Positions 46,023 through 57,221 of a stretch of DNA of 64,000 bases are shown here, in pieces. Below the pieces are notes generated by a model, which saw only the letters and a list, made by a program, of their open reading frames with translations, was not told the DNA's origin and did no database searches. The position numbers and the translations under genes were made by a program. Each line of letters begins with the position of its first letter. The stretch's first letter is position 1. The DNA lies in NCBI GenBank assembly GCA_014843695.1, contig CM026387.1:78629536-78693535 (forward strand). The letters run 5' to 3'. Origin of the DNA: Archivesica marissinica. Lineage: Eukaryota > Mollusca > Bivalvia > Venerida > Vesicomyidae.

Positions 46023-47022
46023 NNNNNNNNNNNNNNNNNNNNNNNNNNNNNNNNNNNNNNNNNNNNNNNNNNNNNNNNNNNNNNNNNNNNNNNNNNNNNN
46101 NNNNNNNNNNNNNNNNNNNNNNNNNNNNNNNNNNNNNNNNNNNNNNNNNNNNNNNNNNNNNNNNNNNNNNNNNNNNNNNNNNNNNNNNNNNNNNNNNNNN
46201 NNNNNNNNNNNNNNNNNNNNNNNNNNNNNNNNNNNNNNNNNNNNNNNNNNNNNNNNNNNNNNNNNNNNNNNNNNNNNNNNNNNNNNNNNNNNNNNNNNNN
46301 NNNNNNNNNNNNNNNNNNNNNNNNNNNNNNNNNNNNNNNNNNNNNNNNNNNNNNNNNNNNNNNNNNNNNNNNNNNNNNNNNNNNNNNNNNNNNNNNNNNN
46401 NNNNNNNNNNNNNNNNNNNNNNNNNNNNNNNNNNNNNNNNNNNNNNNNNNNNNNNNNNNNNNNNNNNNNNNNNNNNNNNNNNNNNNNNNNNNNNNNNNNN
46501 NNNNNNNNNNNNNNNNNNNNNNNNNNNNNNNNNNNNNNNNNNNNNNNNNNNNNNNNNNNNNNNNNNNNNNNNNNNNNNNNNNNNNNNNNNNNNNNNNNNN
46601 NNNNNNNNNNNNNNNNNNNNNNNNNNNNNNNNNNNNNNNNNNNNNNNNNNNNNNNNNNNNNNNNNNNNNNNNNNNNNNNNNNNNNNNNNNNNNNNNNNNN
46701 NNNNNNNNNNNNNNNNNNNNNNNNNNNNNNNNNNNNNNNNNNNNNNNNNNNNNNNNNNNNNNNNNNNNNNNNNNNNNNNNNNNNNNNNNNNNNNNNNNNN
46801 NNNNNNNNNNNNNNNNNNNNNNNNNNNNNNNNNNNNNNNNNNNNNNNNNNNNNNNNNNNNNNNNNNNNNNNNNNNNNNNNNNNNNNNNNNNNNNNNNNNN
46901 NNNNNNNNNNNNNNNNNNNNNNNNNNNNNNNNNNNNNNNNNNNNNNNNNNNNNNNNNNNNNNNNNNNNNNNNNNNNNNNNNNNNNNNNNNNNNNNNNNNN
47001 NNNNNNNNNNNNNNNNNNNNNN
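46023..47022. other. assembly gap of exactly 1000 Ns
   Basis: The round length shows a scaffolding placeholder, not a measured distance. The sequence left of it is 28-bp satellite and the sequence right of it is an unrelated 37-bp minisatellite, so the join is not supported by the sequence itself. Confidence 0.98.
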
Positions 47023-47865
47023 TGTACTACTGTACAAATTTGTATGAGTTGTTGTAAGTGTACTACTGTACAGATGTGTACGAGTTGTTGTAAGCGAGTT
47101 GTAGTAAGCGTACTACTGAACAAATGTGTACGAGTTGTTGTAAACGAGTTGTTGTAAGCGTACTACTGAACAAATTTGTACGAGTTGTTGTAAGGGTACT
47201 ACTGAACAAATCTGTACGAGTTGTTGTAAGTGTACTACTGAACAAATCTGTACGAGTTGTTGTAAGCGAGTTGTTGTAAGCGAGTTGTTGTAAGTGTACT
47301 ACTGAACAAATGTGTACGAGTTGAGTTGTTGTAAGTGTACTACTGTACAAATTTGTACGAGTTGTTGTAAGCGTACTACTGTACACATGTGTACGAGTTG
47401 TTGTAAGCGAGTTGTTGTAAGCGTACTACTGAACAAATTTGTATGAGTTGTTGTAAGTGTACTACTGTACAAATTTGTATGAGTTGTTGTAAGTGTACTA
47501 CTGAACAAATATGTACGAGTTGTTGTAAGCGAGTTGTTGTAAGTGTACTACTGAACAAATTTGTACGAGTTGTTGTAAGTGTACTACTGTACAGATGTGT
47601 ACGAGTTGTTGTAAGCGAGTTGTTGTAAGTGTACTACTGAACAAATTTGTACGAGTTGTTGTAAGTGTACTACTGAACAAATGTGTACGAGTTGTTGTAA
47701 GCGAGTTGTTGTAAGCGAGTTGTTGTAAGTGTACTACTGAACACATTTGTACGAGTTGTTGTAAGTGTACTACTGAACAAATTTGTACACATTGTTGTAA
47801 GTGTACTACTGAACAAATGTGTACAAGTTGTTGTAAGTGTACTACCGAACAAATTTGGCAAATTG
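47023..47865. repeat. 37-bp minisatellite with extra 14-bp units
   Basis: The unit carries GTGTACTACTGAACAAATTT followed by GTACGAGTTGTTGTAA. Between some units one or two extra CGAGTTGTTGTAAG pieces occur. All ORFs over it, on both strands, are repeat artefacts. Confidence 0.95.
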
Positions 47866-48434
47866 TAAGCATTGGTTGATTAGAAGTTGCTAGAGGTTTC
47901 CTTAAAAATTTTATTATTAAATAAAGAAATGAATTTATTTATATTTTTAATATTCCCTGAAGAAGGATAATTATTATCCGAAACGTTGGAAAATTCAAAA
48001 ACATAATTTTGTTCGTGTTGGTGACGATTTTTCGATATGAGGTTTCCTTGAAATTGACAAAGTGATCTAATCATTTACCATATTGACTGTTTGAATACAA
48101 TTAGTAGTAATAGTTTTAACAATGTAAATATACTTTCGACCACATTTGGCAACACTCCTACCATAGATCAGAAACAATGTTTAACGATTTTCATCTAAAT
48201 TGGCTTAATATTTACCATTTTCGACAGCGGATCACTGAAGTATCATTGAAGTTCAGCAATACTGACCTTCAGAGAAATGTCATTTGCATACACTATGGAC
48301 AGATTGAAGCATGGTGACCTAGTCATGGACCATTGGGTGGAAACATTTTTTAAAAGTTCAAATAAAAAGTCCCCTAGAGTTTAAGGAATATATTTATAAG
48401 TAACACACTTAAAATGTTTCTGTCTCTATCTTAC
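47866..48434. other. no gene; short LINE- or Penelope-like tail motif
   Basis: At 47950-48005 the sequence CCTGAAGAAGGATAATTATT then ATCCGAAACGTTGG resembles a motif often found near ends of animal retroelements. The evidence is only this motif. The rest is unassigned. Confidence 0.3.
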
Positions 48435-48777
48435 CATTTATAACTGGACTGGTTTGCCTCTGTCCGCACTCTGTACACAAGACTGATCCTAGTTCCAGAG
48501 GAATTCCACAGTTTCTGCATGTATCTTGTTGACTAGTGAACAATGATGCATCAACTTTGATTCCACAGTTCATACAGAACTTCTGATTAGGTACAAGCTC
48601 CGAATGGCAAGGGGAATCATCATCAAGTTTACCGCTGCAGATTACTACAGTGTTTGTCTTCACTTCCTCGACCATCTTAGCTCCACATTCCTGGCAGAGC
48701 TTGTCCGAGCCCTCAACACCACAAGTGATGCTGGAGCACTTCATATCTGCCAACTGGCAGAGGTCCTACTGATCAAT
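48435..48777 (-). CDS. zinc-ribbon N-terminal exon, probably of a second RNF213-like gene
   Basis: On the - strand the exon runs from an acceptor (ATAATTTCAG) at 48778 to a donor (AAATG|GTAAGA) at 48435. An in-frame TAG lies upstream of the ATG at 48744-48742, so that ATG is the real start. The protein begins MKCSSITCGVEGSDKLCQEC, then shows more Cys pairs: FCMNCG, DTCRNCG and LCTECG. Human RNF213 also begins with M-x-C...C and a CSQCG-type zinc ribbon in its first 25 residues, which is why I propose this family. Other zinc-ribbon proteins start alike, so the family call is moderate while the exon itself is convincing. Shadow ORFs occur on the + strand. Confidence 0.6.
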
Positions 48778-50579
48778 CTGAAATTATATGTTTGTATAAT
48801 ATATGATATATGAATGCATAATATATGTGTCCATAAACAGTAAATTGACAATAAAAGCCCCTGTTTTTACCACAAAAACAAAGTTTGGAAGATGAAATTA
48901 TGGAGGCTTCTTTGTTGACAATTTATCAACGGAGGCCAAACACTGGAAGTTAATATTCAATAAGGCAAAGGAAATAATTGTGTGTTTTTCTGCACTATGT
49001 CCCTTATAAAAAAATAAAATTTAGAATTTTACTCTTAACGGTAGATTAACCCACATCCACACTATAGTCACCTTCTGCCATAAGCAATAAACACTGGAGC
49101 CATCTTACCCACTGCACCAATGTTAGGTGATTAGAAGAGGGGACGTGTTTCTGTTCCCACAATATAAGAAAGAAAAAGAAATTATCTAAATTTGTTTGGC
49201 CGATATAAAACAACTGTTTGTGTCATGACGTCACCCCGAAAAACAAGGACAAAATGTGGTCGATACATATTCCTTTTACATATTCCTTTTTTATACTGTG
49301 TGACTTAGTCCAAATATTTAGACTTGAAAAATGTGATATTTTAATACTATCAAGACATTTTTCAAATAACAGAAAAAATAATGTATGTAGAGGTTTTATA
49401 TATATTTTTGAAACAAGCAACTGAAGTACTGTACAGAGTGATACTATGTATTAAATTAATCATTAGACAAAGAGGTTAACCAGCACAAAGTAATTTGTAC
49501 CTTGTTCAAGGGCATTATATAATCTTACATATGCCATGAGTATTCAACAGCAACCTAAAATTGCAAGTTCTGATGTTTATTCATTAATTTCATTGTATGT
49601 TCTATGTATGTAGGCCTATGCTCCATTTATATTTATTGCGGTAACCGAGACATGTTTTTCTGGGAAGCTGTAGCCAACATAAGAGGTTAAGGGGCTATGT
49701 CATTTTGAAATGACCTTGAGGTCATTTTTTGAAACAAGCAACTGAAGTACTGTACAGAGTGATACTATGTATTAAATTAATCATTAGACAAAGAGGTTAA
49801 CCAGCTCAAAGTAATTTGTACCTTGTTCAAGGGCATTATATAATCTTACATATGCCATGAGTATTCAACAGCAGTGGATTCCAATTCTGACGCTCAACCA
49901 GATAACGGGACGTCATTCCAAATTTGAAATTCTACCACTGGACAACGGACGCCATTAGTAACATGTCGTTACACTACAATTTGTCTTAGATGATACATGA
50001 CCTCTACTGTAGAGTGTTTATTATTTAATTTTTATATAAAGTTCGACATCTCTGACAAGCTATGTGATTACAAATGGGTGTAAAGAAGGATATATGTAAT
50101 TATCCATACCTTTCGCACAAATATTCATAAAACGGAAAACTGGTAACCACTGGTAAAACCGAAAGTGGATCATTACTGAGCGTGGTATACAAGTCTATAT
50201 AACTAATACGGATGAAATATATGCTTATTTTGTGCAAACGATGACCAAGTTCGATGAAAGTCGATAATGTTTACCTTCTTAAATCCGTGTATGGTTTATT
50301 TGCAATTATAAATATTATAAAACAAATTCCATGAATTCCCGTCTTAAACCGAAAGTAGACGTCACTACGCAGTGCGATAATTGATTAGTATTACTAAATT
50401 CTAGTATATCGGTACCGATCCGTTTTGAGTTAAGGTTGGACACGACTAAATATGTGTTCCGATTATTTATTATGAACATGTATCAATATCAATAGATAAT
50501 AACTATAGCAATACAATATTTCAAATGTCCGTACCTTGAATCACCTCATTTAATAGTTACATATTTAAATATCGATATA
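48778..50579. other. mostly unassigned; contains a recent direct duplication
   Basis: No exon seen. 49405-49552 and 49726-49873 are direct copies of about 148 bp with one mismatch (CAGCACAAAG vs CAGCTCAAAG). The second copy runs into a decayed tRNA-like - strand sequence (49875-49955) related to 28100-28178. Confidence 0.6.
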
Positions 50580-50757
50580 CAGTCAAACCTGAGTTAGTGG
50601 TCCCCTCCATTAGGCAGCCAACCTGAATTAGGCAACAAGTTTCCAGATTCCCAATGTGTGTTTTTATTATACATTTGACCTCTATTAAACAACCACATGT
50701 GCTAAGCAGCAACTTTCTGCTATTCCATTGTATGGCTGCTTAAGACAGGTTTGACAT
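50580..50757. mobile_element. MITE-like remnant
   Basis: Short inverted ends: ACAGTCAAACCTGAGTTAG on the left and CTTAAGACAGGTTTGAC on the right. The interior has repeated TTAGGCAGCC/TAAACAACC/TAAGCAGC motifs, also seen at 58660-58745. No coding sequence. Confidence 0.55.
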
Positions 50758-50767
50758 GGTAGGCATT

Positions 50768-50768
<1 letters not shown>

Positions 50769-50817
<49 letters not shown>

Positions 50818-51027
50818 TTGATAGGGAAAGAGAGAGAGATAGGGAAAGAGAGAGAGATATAGGGAAAGAGAGGGAGAGAGAGAGAAAGAGAGAGAGAGGG
50901 AGAGAGAGCCAGAGAGAGAGATAGATAGGGAAAGAGAGATATAGGGAAAGAGAGAGAGAGAGAGAAAGAGAGAGGGAGGGAGAGAGAGAGATAGGAAAAA
51001 GAGAGAGAGGGAGAGAGAGAGGGGGGG
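50769..51027. repeat. GA-rich microsatellite
   Basis: Long (AG)n purine tract with GGGAAAGAGAGAGA and GATAGG interruptions. The - strand ORF (LSLSLS type) is an artefact. Confidence 0.97.
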
Positions 51028-51403
51028 AGGAGGCAATGTGGAATTTAAATGACTTGCCTAAGTTACAATCGTAACTTCTCCAGCGGAACTCGAATTCATC
51101 CTAATAGAATGAGACAATAAATGGCAATAAATCTATATAACAACGTGCATATATCACTTATAGGGGTATCTTGAAAATAGCATGAAATCAGCTTAAAGAC
51201 AGCCATTCACAGAATCTAGTAACTATTGCAATGACAAAAATATCACATAATTCAGTTTCTATCAACCAAAGCTCAGTTGGTGTTCAGTGTTGGACAATGA
51301 TACACTGTATATTTGTTTTATTTGGGTTTTCATATAGTTTAAATCCATGAAGGGGGATAACTTAATATATACAGATATGTCCAAAAGTTCAGTCTGTTAC
51401 ATG

Positions 51404-53030
51404 TAACTGTACCTGTACATGAATGATTTAAGCAACCTGTTGGAACATTGTTGCATCGGGGTATTGGTAGGAAACGCTTTAATTAACCACTTGTTATACG
51501 CGGACGACCTGGCTCTGATCGCAAGCTCAGAAGATGATCTACAACTCCTACTAGACTTATTATCTGGTTGGTGTGTACGAAATAAAATGTCGATTAATTC
51601 AAGTAAAACTAAAGTGATGCACTTCCGAAACGCGTCAGTGCCGCGGACCGATTATAACTTCATTTGTGGTTCAACTGAAATAGAGTGTGTTAACCAATAT
51701 CGCTACCTAGGACTGGTAGTTAGTGAAACGCTAGACTATGCCATCACAGCCAAGTACGTGGCGCAGTCGGCGAAAAGAGCATTGGGGATCCTCATATCGA
51801 AATTTAAGTATATGGGCGAACTACCATACCAAGTATATACGACGCTCTATGACACACTCTGGCCTGTCATTCATTACGGAGCAGCCATATGGGGGCAAAA
51901 CAATACTCGTGTATCGATGCAGTACAGCATAGGGCTTGTCGCTTCTACCTTGGACTCGGTAAATACTCTCCCAACGACGCGGTGAACGGGGATATGGGAT
52001 GGACCCAACCGATCGTGCGACAGTGGACGGCTAATATAAGGAATTGGTTTCGTCTTTTTTTAATAATATGGATCAAAGCAGGTTAAATAACCGTGTATTT
52101 AAATGGGCAACTGATAATAAGAGCCGTACTAGAAACTGGTTATATAAACTTGACTGTAAGCTAAAGAGTATAGGCTGTACGCCGTTAATCATTGATCAGT
52201 ATTATAGTGCCAGTGAGCGACAAACTATCATTGAAACTGTGAACACAAACTTATCAAACAGTTTAGAGGCAACGTGGTTTACTAATATTAAAGCAGTAGA
52301 TGGAACTAGTGGCAAAGGACGAAATAAATTAAGACAACATAGCCAGTTTATGAGTGAATACAAGACAGAATCATATGTGCAAAATATAGCAATACCTAGA
52401 AACCACAGAAGCGCCTTAGCCAAATTCCGTTGTGGCGTCGCACCAATTAAGATTGAAACTGGTAGATATCAAGGATTACCACTGTGTGAACGAACCTGTT
52501 TTCAATGTTCAAATACAATCGAGAGCGAAATACATGTATTGTTGAAATGTCCATTGTATGAGCATTTACGCACTGAACTTAAATTGTATGCGCAGTCTAT
52601 TAATACATCATTCAACACGCTTAGTTTCTCTGAACAGTTTGCTTATTTAATGTCTGATAAAGATATTGCTAAATTATGTGCCAAAACCTGCAATAGAATT
52701 TTAATGGAAAGACGTAATATTTTATATAAAACCTGAATCATGTATATAGAAATCAAACAGCTTTATAATACTATTACGATTTAACTTTTGTATACATATA
52801 TGTAAATGCAACATTTTAACCTGGGATGTATAGTTTTACTGTTTTATAAATCTGTATTTATAAATTGAATTTAAAGTACGTTTTAAGATGCTGTTATATT
52901 ATATCTTAGTTTGTCTCTTATAACTCAAACATGAGTGGTTTTGTACATTGTTTTAATATTACTGTTTAAATATGTTGTGTATGCTTGTACAAAAATGAGA
53001 CGTAAATAAACATTTATCTATCTATCTGTA
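51404..53030 (+). pseudogene. LINE (CR1/Jockey-like) reverse transcriptase 3' half, 5'-truncated
   Basis: Begins inside the reverse transcriptase domain (YLYMNDLSNLLEHC). It carries the catalytic YADD box (LLYADDLALIASSEDDLQ), then INSSKTKVMHFRNA, the YRYLGLVV motif, and a thumb-like stretch up to IHYGAAIWG. Frame breaks fall near 51900 and in the T-run near 52056. The last frame (to TGA 52734-52736) ends with the C-terminal knuckle CFQCSNTIESEIHVLLKCP. The tail has AATAAA at about 53005 followed by ATCTATCTATCTG, a microsatellite tail typical of this group. Only two breaks, both small, suggest a fairly recent insertion. Confidence 0.9.
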
Positions 53031-54860
53031 TATCCCAGGTTAGTGTGTTGTTGATCCTGACTCCAAGTAACCGTTCAGCACAACTCGGATGTATGATGGT
53101 GTTGTTCAATATCACTTCAGGAGCACACTCAGTAATACTATGAGTTTTCGATTTAGAAGAGATATTATATATGATTTTGGTTTTAGAAGTATTGAGAATC
53201 ACACGATTGTTTAGACACAACTGATGAGCATTTATCACATCAGTAGATACAGAAGTAGACAGAGTGTCAAGAGATTGTTCGGAGGAGGATATAGTTGTAT
53301 CGACATGTTGGCAACAGTGCTGGTAAGAGCCATAGGTAAATAAATCATTGATGCAGATAATACAGAGAATGGGTCCGAAGACAGACCCCTGACGAACACC
53401 AGAAACAACTGGTCCAGCATCAGAACGAGCACCAGAAACAATCGTATGTTGGAACCGGTCAGCTAAGTAAGAAGAGAACCAATTGTGTGATGATTCAGCA
53501 AGCCCATAATAAGCTAATTTTCGTATTAAGATAAAATGATCAACCAGAGCAAAGGCTTTTGAAAGATCCAGGAAGATTGGGCCCACTACTTCATTCTATC
53601 AATTGTTGATATCCAGTCATCCAATAAGCTTGTAAGGGCAGTTTAACACGAATGCTGTACACGGAATCCAGATTGTCGATTATATAATAAGGTATGTTCA
53701 TCAGGAAATTGTTTCAAGTGAAAGCTGAAATGGCGTTCAAGAATTAATGTCATTACGGGTAATATCAATATAGAGCTGTACCTATTTGTATCTGAGTTAT
53801 CTCTTTTTTTATGAATGGGTATACCTTTGGGTAATTTAAATGCGTTGGGGAATTTATTGGAATTTATGCTAGAGTTGAATATTTGTGCTAGAACTGGAGC
53901 AATGATTTTGGCAGAAAGCTACTGGTATGTAAATTTTCAGAGCCCGTTGAAAGAACCTGTTTTCAACAAACTGCACGGAAACTAAGGGAATAGAAAATCT
54001 AGATATAGTTGATAATTTAGTGTTGCTAGCATTTTCAAGTGCAACGTTAGAGTAATGCGATGGTTGGTTATCAAACTGAAACTGCCTATGTACATTAGAG
54101 AAATGTTCATTAAAATATTGGCCGTATAGTTAGCATTTAATATGTTACATCCATTTTCATCACGTATGTATTGTGTTTGAGAGTTATTGTTTAGTCCTGA
54201 TAAGTCATTTAAACTGTTTCATAATTGTTTAGGAATATGTTTATTCGAGTTAATATGTGTGGTGTAGTAATTATGCTTTGAGGTAAATATGTGAGATTTG
54301 ACTTTTTGTCTCCATATTTTAAACTTAGCTGTGACTTGTTTCTTGTGAAAATGATTTCTCTGTTTGATAGGATTTAAAATGTCTGAATATATCCAATTTG
54401 GTTGCAATGTCCTTTTTACTCTTCTATTTCTAACAGGTTCGTGATTGTAGAGAACATATCAATGAATACACCAGATGAGTCGTCCGGATCATCAAGCATG
54501 TTTACACGTGACAAGGCTGACAGGAAAGTTCAAGCAAGAATTCAGATTCATTGAAATTTTTCAATGATCTATACTGAATAAATTTATGAATATGAGTGTT
54601 TTTTGCTATGGCCATTAGTTTTCCTGGTGATGCAAACTGGGTAGTGATAGCTAATGGAGTAACGTTGGACTGTATCCTCTGATATGTTAGTAGTTGTATT
54701 TGTAAAAGCATGATCAATTAGTGTTGACGTAGTTTGTGTTACTCGTGTAGGTTGTGAAATCTACATAATGAAGAATGCTAATCCATGTTTTTGAATTATA
54801 GGCTTGCTTGAGCAAATCGAAGTTGAAGTTATGGTGGTCTGCCGTTACGTACACGTGTAG
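53031..54860 (-). pseudogene. second LINE, endonuclease end plus reverse transcriptase, older and opposite
   Basis: Read down the - strand: the end of an apurinic-type endonuclease (FNFDLLKQAYNSKTW, and YSISYHYPVC where SDH is expected, with Asp replaced by Tyr). A linker follows with NPIKQRNHFHKKQVTAKFK. Then come reverse transcriptase blocks AFKLPKGIPIHKKRDNSDTN, NRQSGFRVQHSC, FLDLSKAFALVDHF and GVRQGSVFGPILC. The YVDD box region is damaged (QHVDTTISS). Many frameshifts and stops (for example TAA after QHSC). It stops abruptly at 53030, where the tail of the + strand LINE begins. Confidence 0.87.
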
Positions 54861-55303
54861 CTTCTAAACTCGAGTGTTCCAGATCTACCATTGAGTACAG
54901 CTTAAATACTCATTAACATAAATAAATAAACCTCCACCAATATATTTCGATCTTTTCGAAACAAAGTATAGTCATTTAGTCATGATCACTAACTGTGGTA
55001 TCCGAAAACGTTTCATAAATACAAAGCATGTCAATACTATTTGATCAGATATAGCAACTTAATTTCATCTAACTTTAGGTAAATAAAATGTATAGTAAGA
55101 TGTACAATGTGAATTTCATTTTTTTAAACCAGTTAGTACTTATTAAATCCGTATCATTGATCAGCAAATCAGTGTCATTAGTTACATTTTGTACTGTAGA
55201 ACTATTAGTATCAACCATATAGCATGGAATGAAGTTACGTGTGGTTCTATTCAACAAACATATGGAACATATTTCAGAAAAACTGCTGTCATGAGAAATA
55301 ATA
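54861..55303. other. no recognised feature
   Basis: AT-rich. A - strand frame continues from the 81-bp repeat below down to 55075 without recognisable motifs. Confidence 0.35.
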
Positions 55304-55552
55304 TTACATTCACTACATGCGGTACATATAACACATGCTATAAACATGACACATTTAATGCAGCAGTAGCATAATCTGAACAAGTTGAATTCACTACCTG
55401 CGGTACATATAACACATGCTATAAACATGAAACATTTAATGCAGCTGTAGCATAATCTGAACAAGTTGAATTCACTACCTGCGGTACATATAACACATGC
55501 TATAAACATGAAACATTTAATGCAGCTGTAGAATAATCTGAACAAGTTGAAT
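55304..55552. repeat. 81-bp tandem repeat, three copies
   Basis: GGTACATATAACACATGCTA and ATTTAATGCAGCTGTAGCAT recur at an 81-bp period, which is a multiple of 3. On the - strand each copy therefore encodes the same 27-residue hydrophobic, Cys-containing stretch (LFRLCYSCIKCFMFIACVIC). The first copy has more changes. Coding is unproven. Confidence 0.9.
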
Positions 55553-55778
55553 TAACTGAGATGTTTGCATTGATTTATCTCTGAACTATTATGCCACAGT
55601 AGTGACATCTATTAAAGTCATCTATTTCCAGTAACTGTTGTTCTTCGACTGCTACCAGGTATGACCTTGGATGGACGTCGCGTTCCTGTTCTGGTACTGA
55701 CGATCTAGACTCCTCCCTGAAAACCGCCCATTCCGGAAATTATCCACTGATCTCTGATTGTCATACTAAGAGTAATGT

Positions 55779-56150
55779 ATGAAGTGTCACTTGGTCACAG
55801 ACGAGATAATAGTAAACATACATGTACTGTTGTTTTGCCCATATAATGACATATGGAGAACCACACCTTGGATGAAACTCTCTAAATCTCTAGGTACCAG
55901 TCCATCTAAAAGCTTCTGCTCACTATCACAAGATTTACAACTCGTTGAAATGTTTCGTGGTCTTACACAATTTCAATTGAGAGACGATCAGAGAGTCGCG
56001 CATTTTAAAGTGTTTCTACAGTTTGCCTATTACATGAATTGGTTATCAGATAGTACTAAACACGTATACATAACGGCATGTCTATCTATCCTACTCTGCA
56101 CAAAACTATCTTATAGTTTCGTTGCGATAAGGGGGTATCACTTGCATTAA
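55779..56150 (+). pseudogene. possible LINE C-terminal fragment
   Basis: A frame starting at ATG 55779 has CHLVTDEIIVNIHVLLFCPY, close to the terminal knuckle of the + strand LINE (SEIHVLLKCPLYEHLR), followed by VEMFRGLTQFQLRDD and VFLQFAYYMNWL. No other reverse transcriptase motif is seen upstream, so this is at best a short remnant. Confidence 0.45.
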
Positions 56151-57221
56151 GGTGAGAAATAATGAAACTAATAAAATTAACGACATGTGGTTCCGAATAT
56201 CCAAATACCTAGCCAGTCGAATAATCGATTACCGTTTTTGACAGGAAATAGCTCTCCTTCCATCATTATACCAATTTATAAATGAGTTTACACTATGTGG
56301 ATTTTTGTTGAACTTGTACATGTTGGCACTGTTGGTCATGGGAGGAGCGCCATACCTTCGGTTTTAACTTTTGTCTGTGAAAAATATGTATATGCATTAA
56401 ATGCCTGGATCTAGAGCATTTCGATTAGGGCAGTTGCTAGTGCGCTCGCGTCTCACTAATACATTTGTTCAGTTTCTGTTATGTGTATGTTTTATGTTTA
56501 TTTATCGTCGCTACCGGTTGCCCATATGAGCGACGCCTCCTGAAGAGATTAGTAATTTTAGATCTTTGGAGGATAGTGCAATGATACATACATGTAGTCC
56601 CATACAATAATCTTCTCTTGTTCCTTTACGTGCACGGTGTAAAGCGTTTGTCTGTATCATTGCACTATCCTTAAGACATCTAAAATGACTAATCAATCTA
56701 GTCAATGAAAACCTATGGCGATTTAGTGTGTTGAACTTCATTTTCATAGTCCCTCTGTATAGGCCTAAACATTTTTTAAAAAACAATACATATTTTGAAC
56801 GGTAATTTATTCTAGTTTTAAAATCCATTGGAACATTTCAAAATAAGATAAATACAAATAGTGAGTAAATCTTTAATTTAAGTAGATCTAATTGTAAATA
56901 AACCTCTCTATCCACTAAATAAACTAAATGGGTTTACAGACATGCGATAAAGTTCAATCATGTGTTGTGTAAATATTATTTGTGTGTTCGGACTGTATAC
57001 GGACAACAACAGTTACCGGGGCCATCGTCACCAAAATGCACTGTTCAGCCATGTATTATTCTCTAAATTATACATTAATAAAACTAATGGAATTATGCAT
57101 TCCTAAAACGGACGTTTCCGAAAAATTAAACAAAAATCGGGAGCGTATGGCCATATATACCCTAACCAGCCGGGCAATATTCAAATCGTTTGTTCGCTCC
57201 GACACTTGTATCTAAGACATG
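56151..57221. repeat. region with a 40-bp-arm inverted repeat
   Basis: 56548-56590 (ATTAGTAATTTTAGATCTTT then GGATAGTGCAATGATAC) is inverted at 56653-56693 (GTATCATTGCACTATCC then CATCTAAAATGACTAAT), with a loop of about 62 bases. It is probably a fold-back transposon remnant. The ORFs at 56511-56828 and 56982-57215 are unsupported. Confidence 0.6.

Noticed and set aside
45963..47157. ORFs of 350-395 codons
   Set aside because: Most of their length is the 1000-N gap read as unknown residues; the rest is satellite.
50740..51036. Ser/Leu-repeat ORF on the - strand
   Set aside because: Direct reading of a GA/CT microsatellite.
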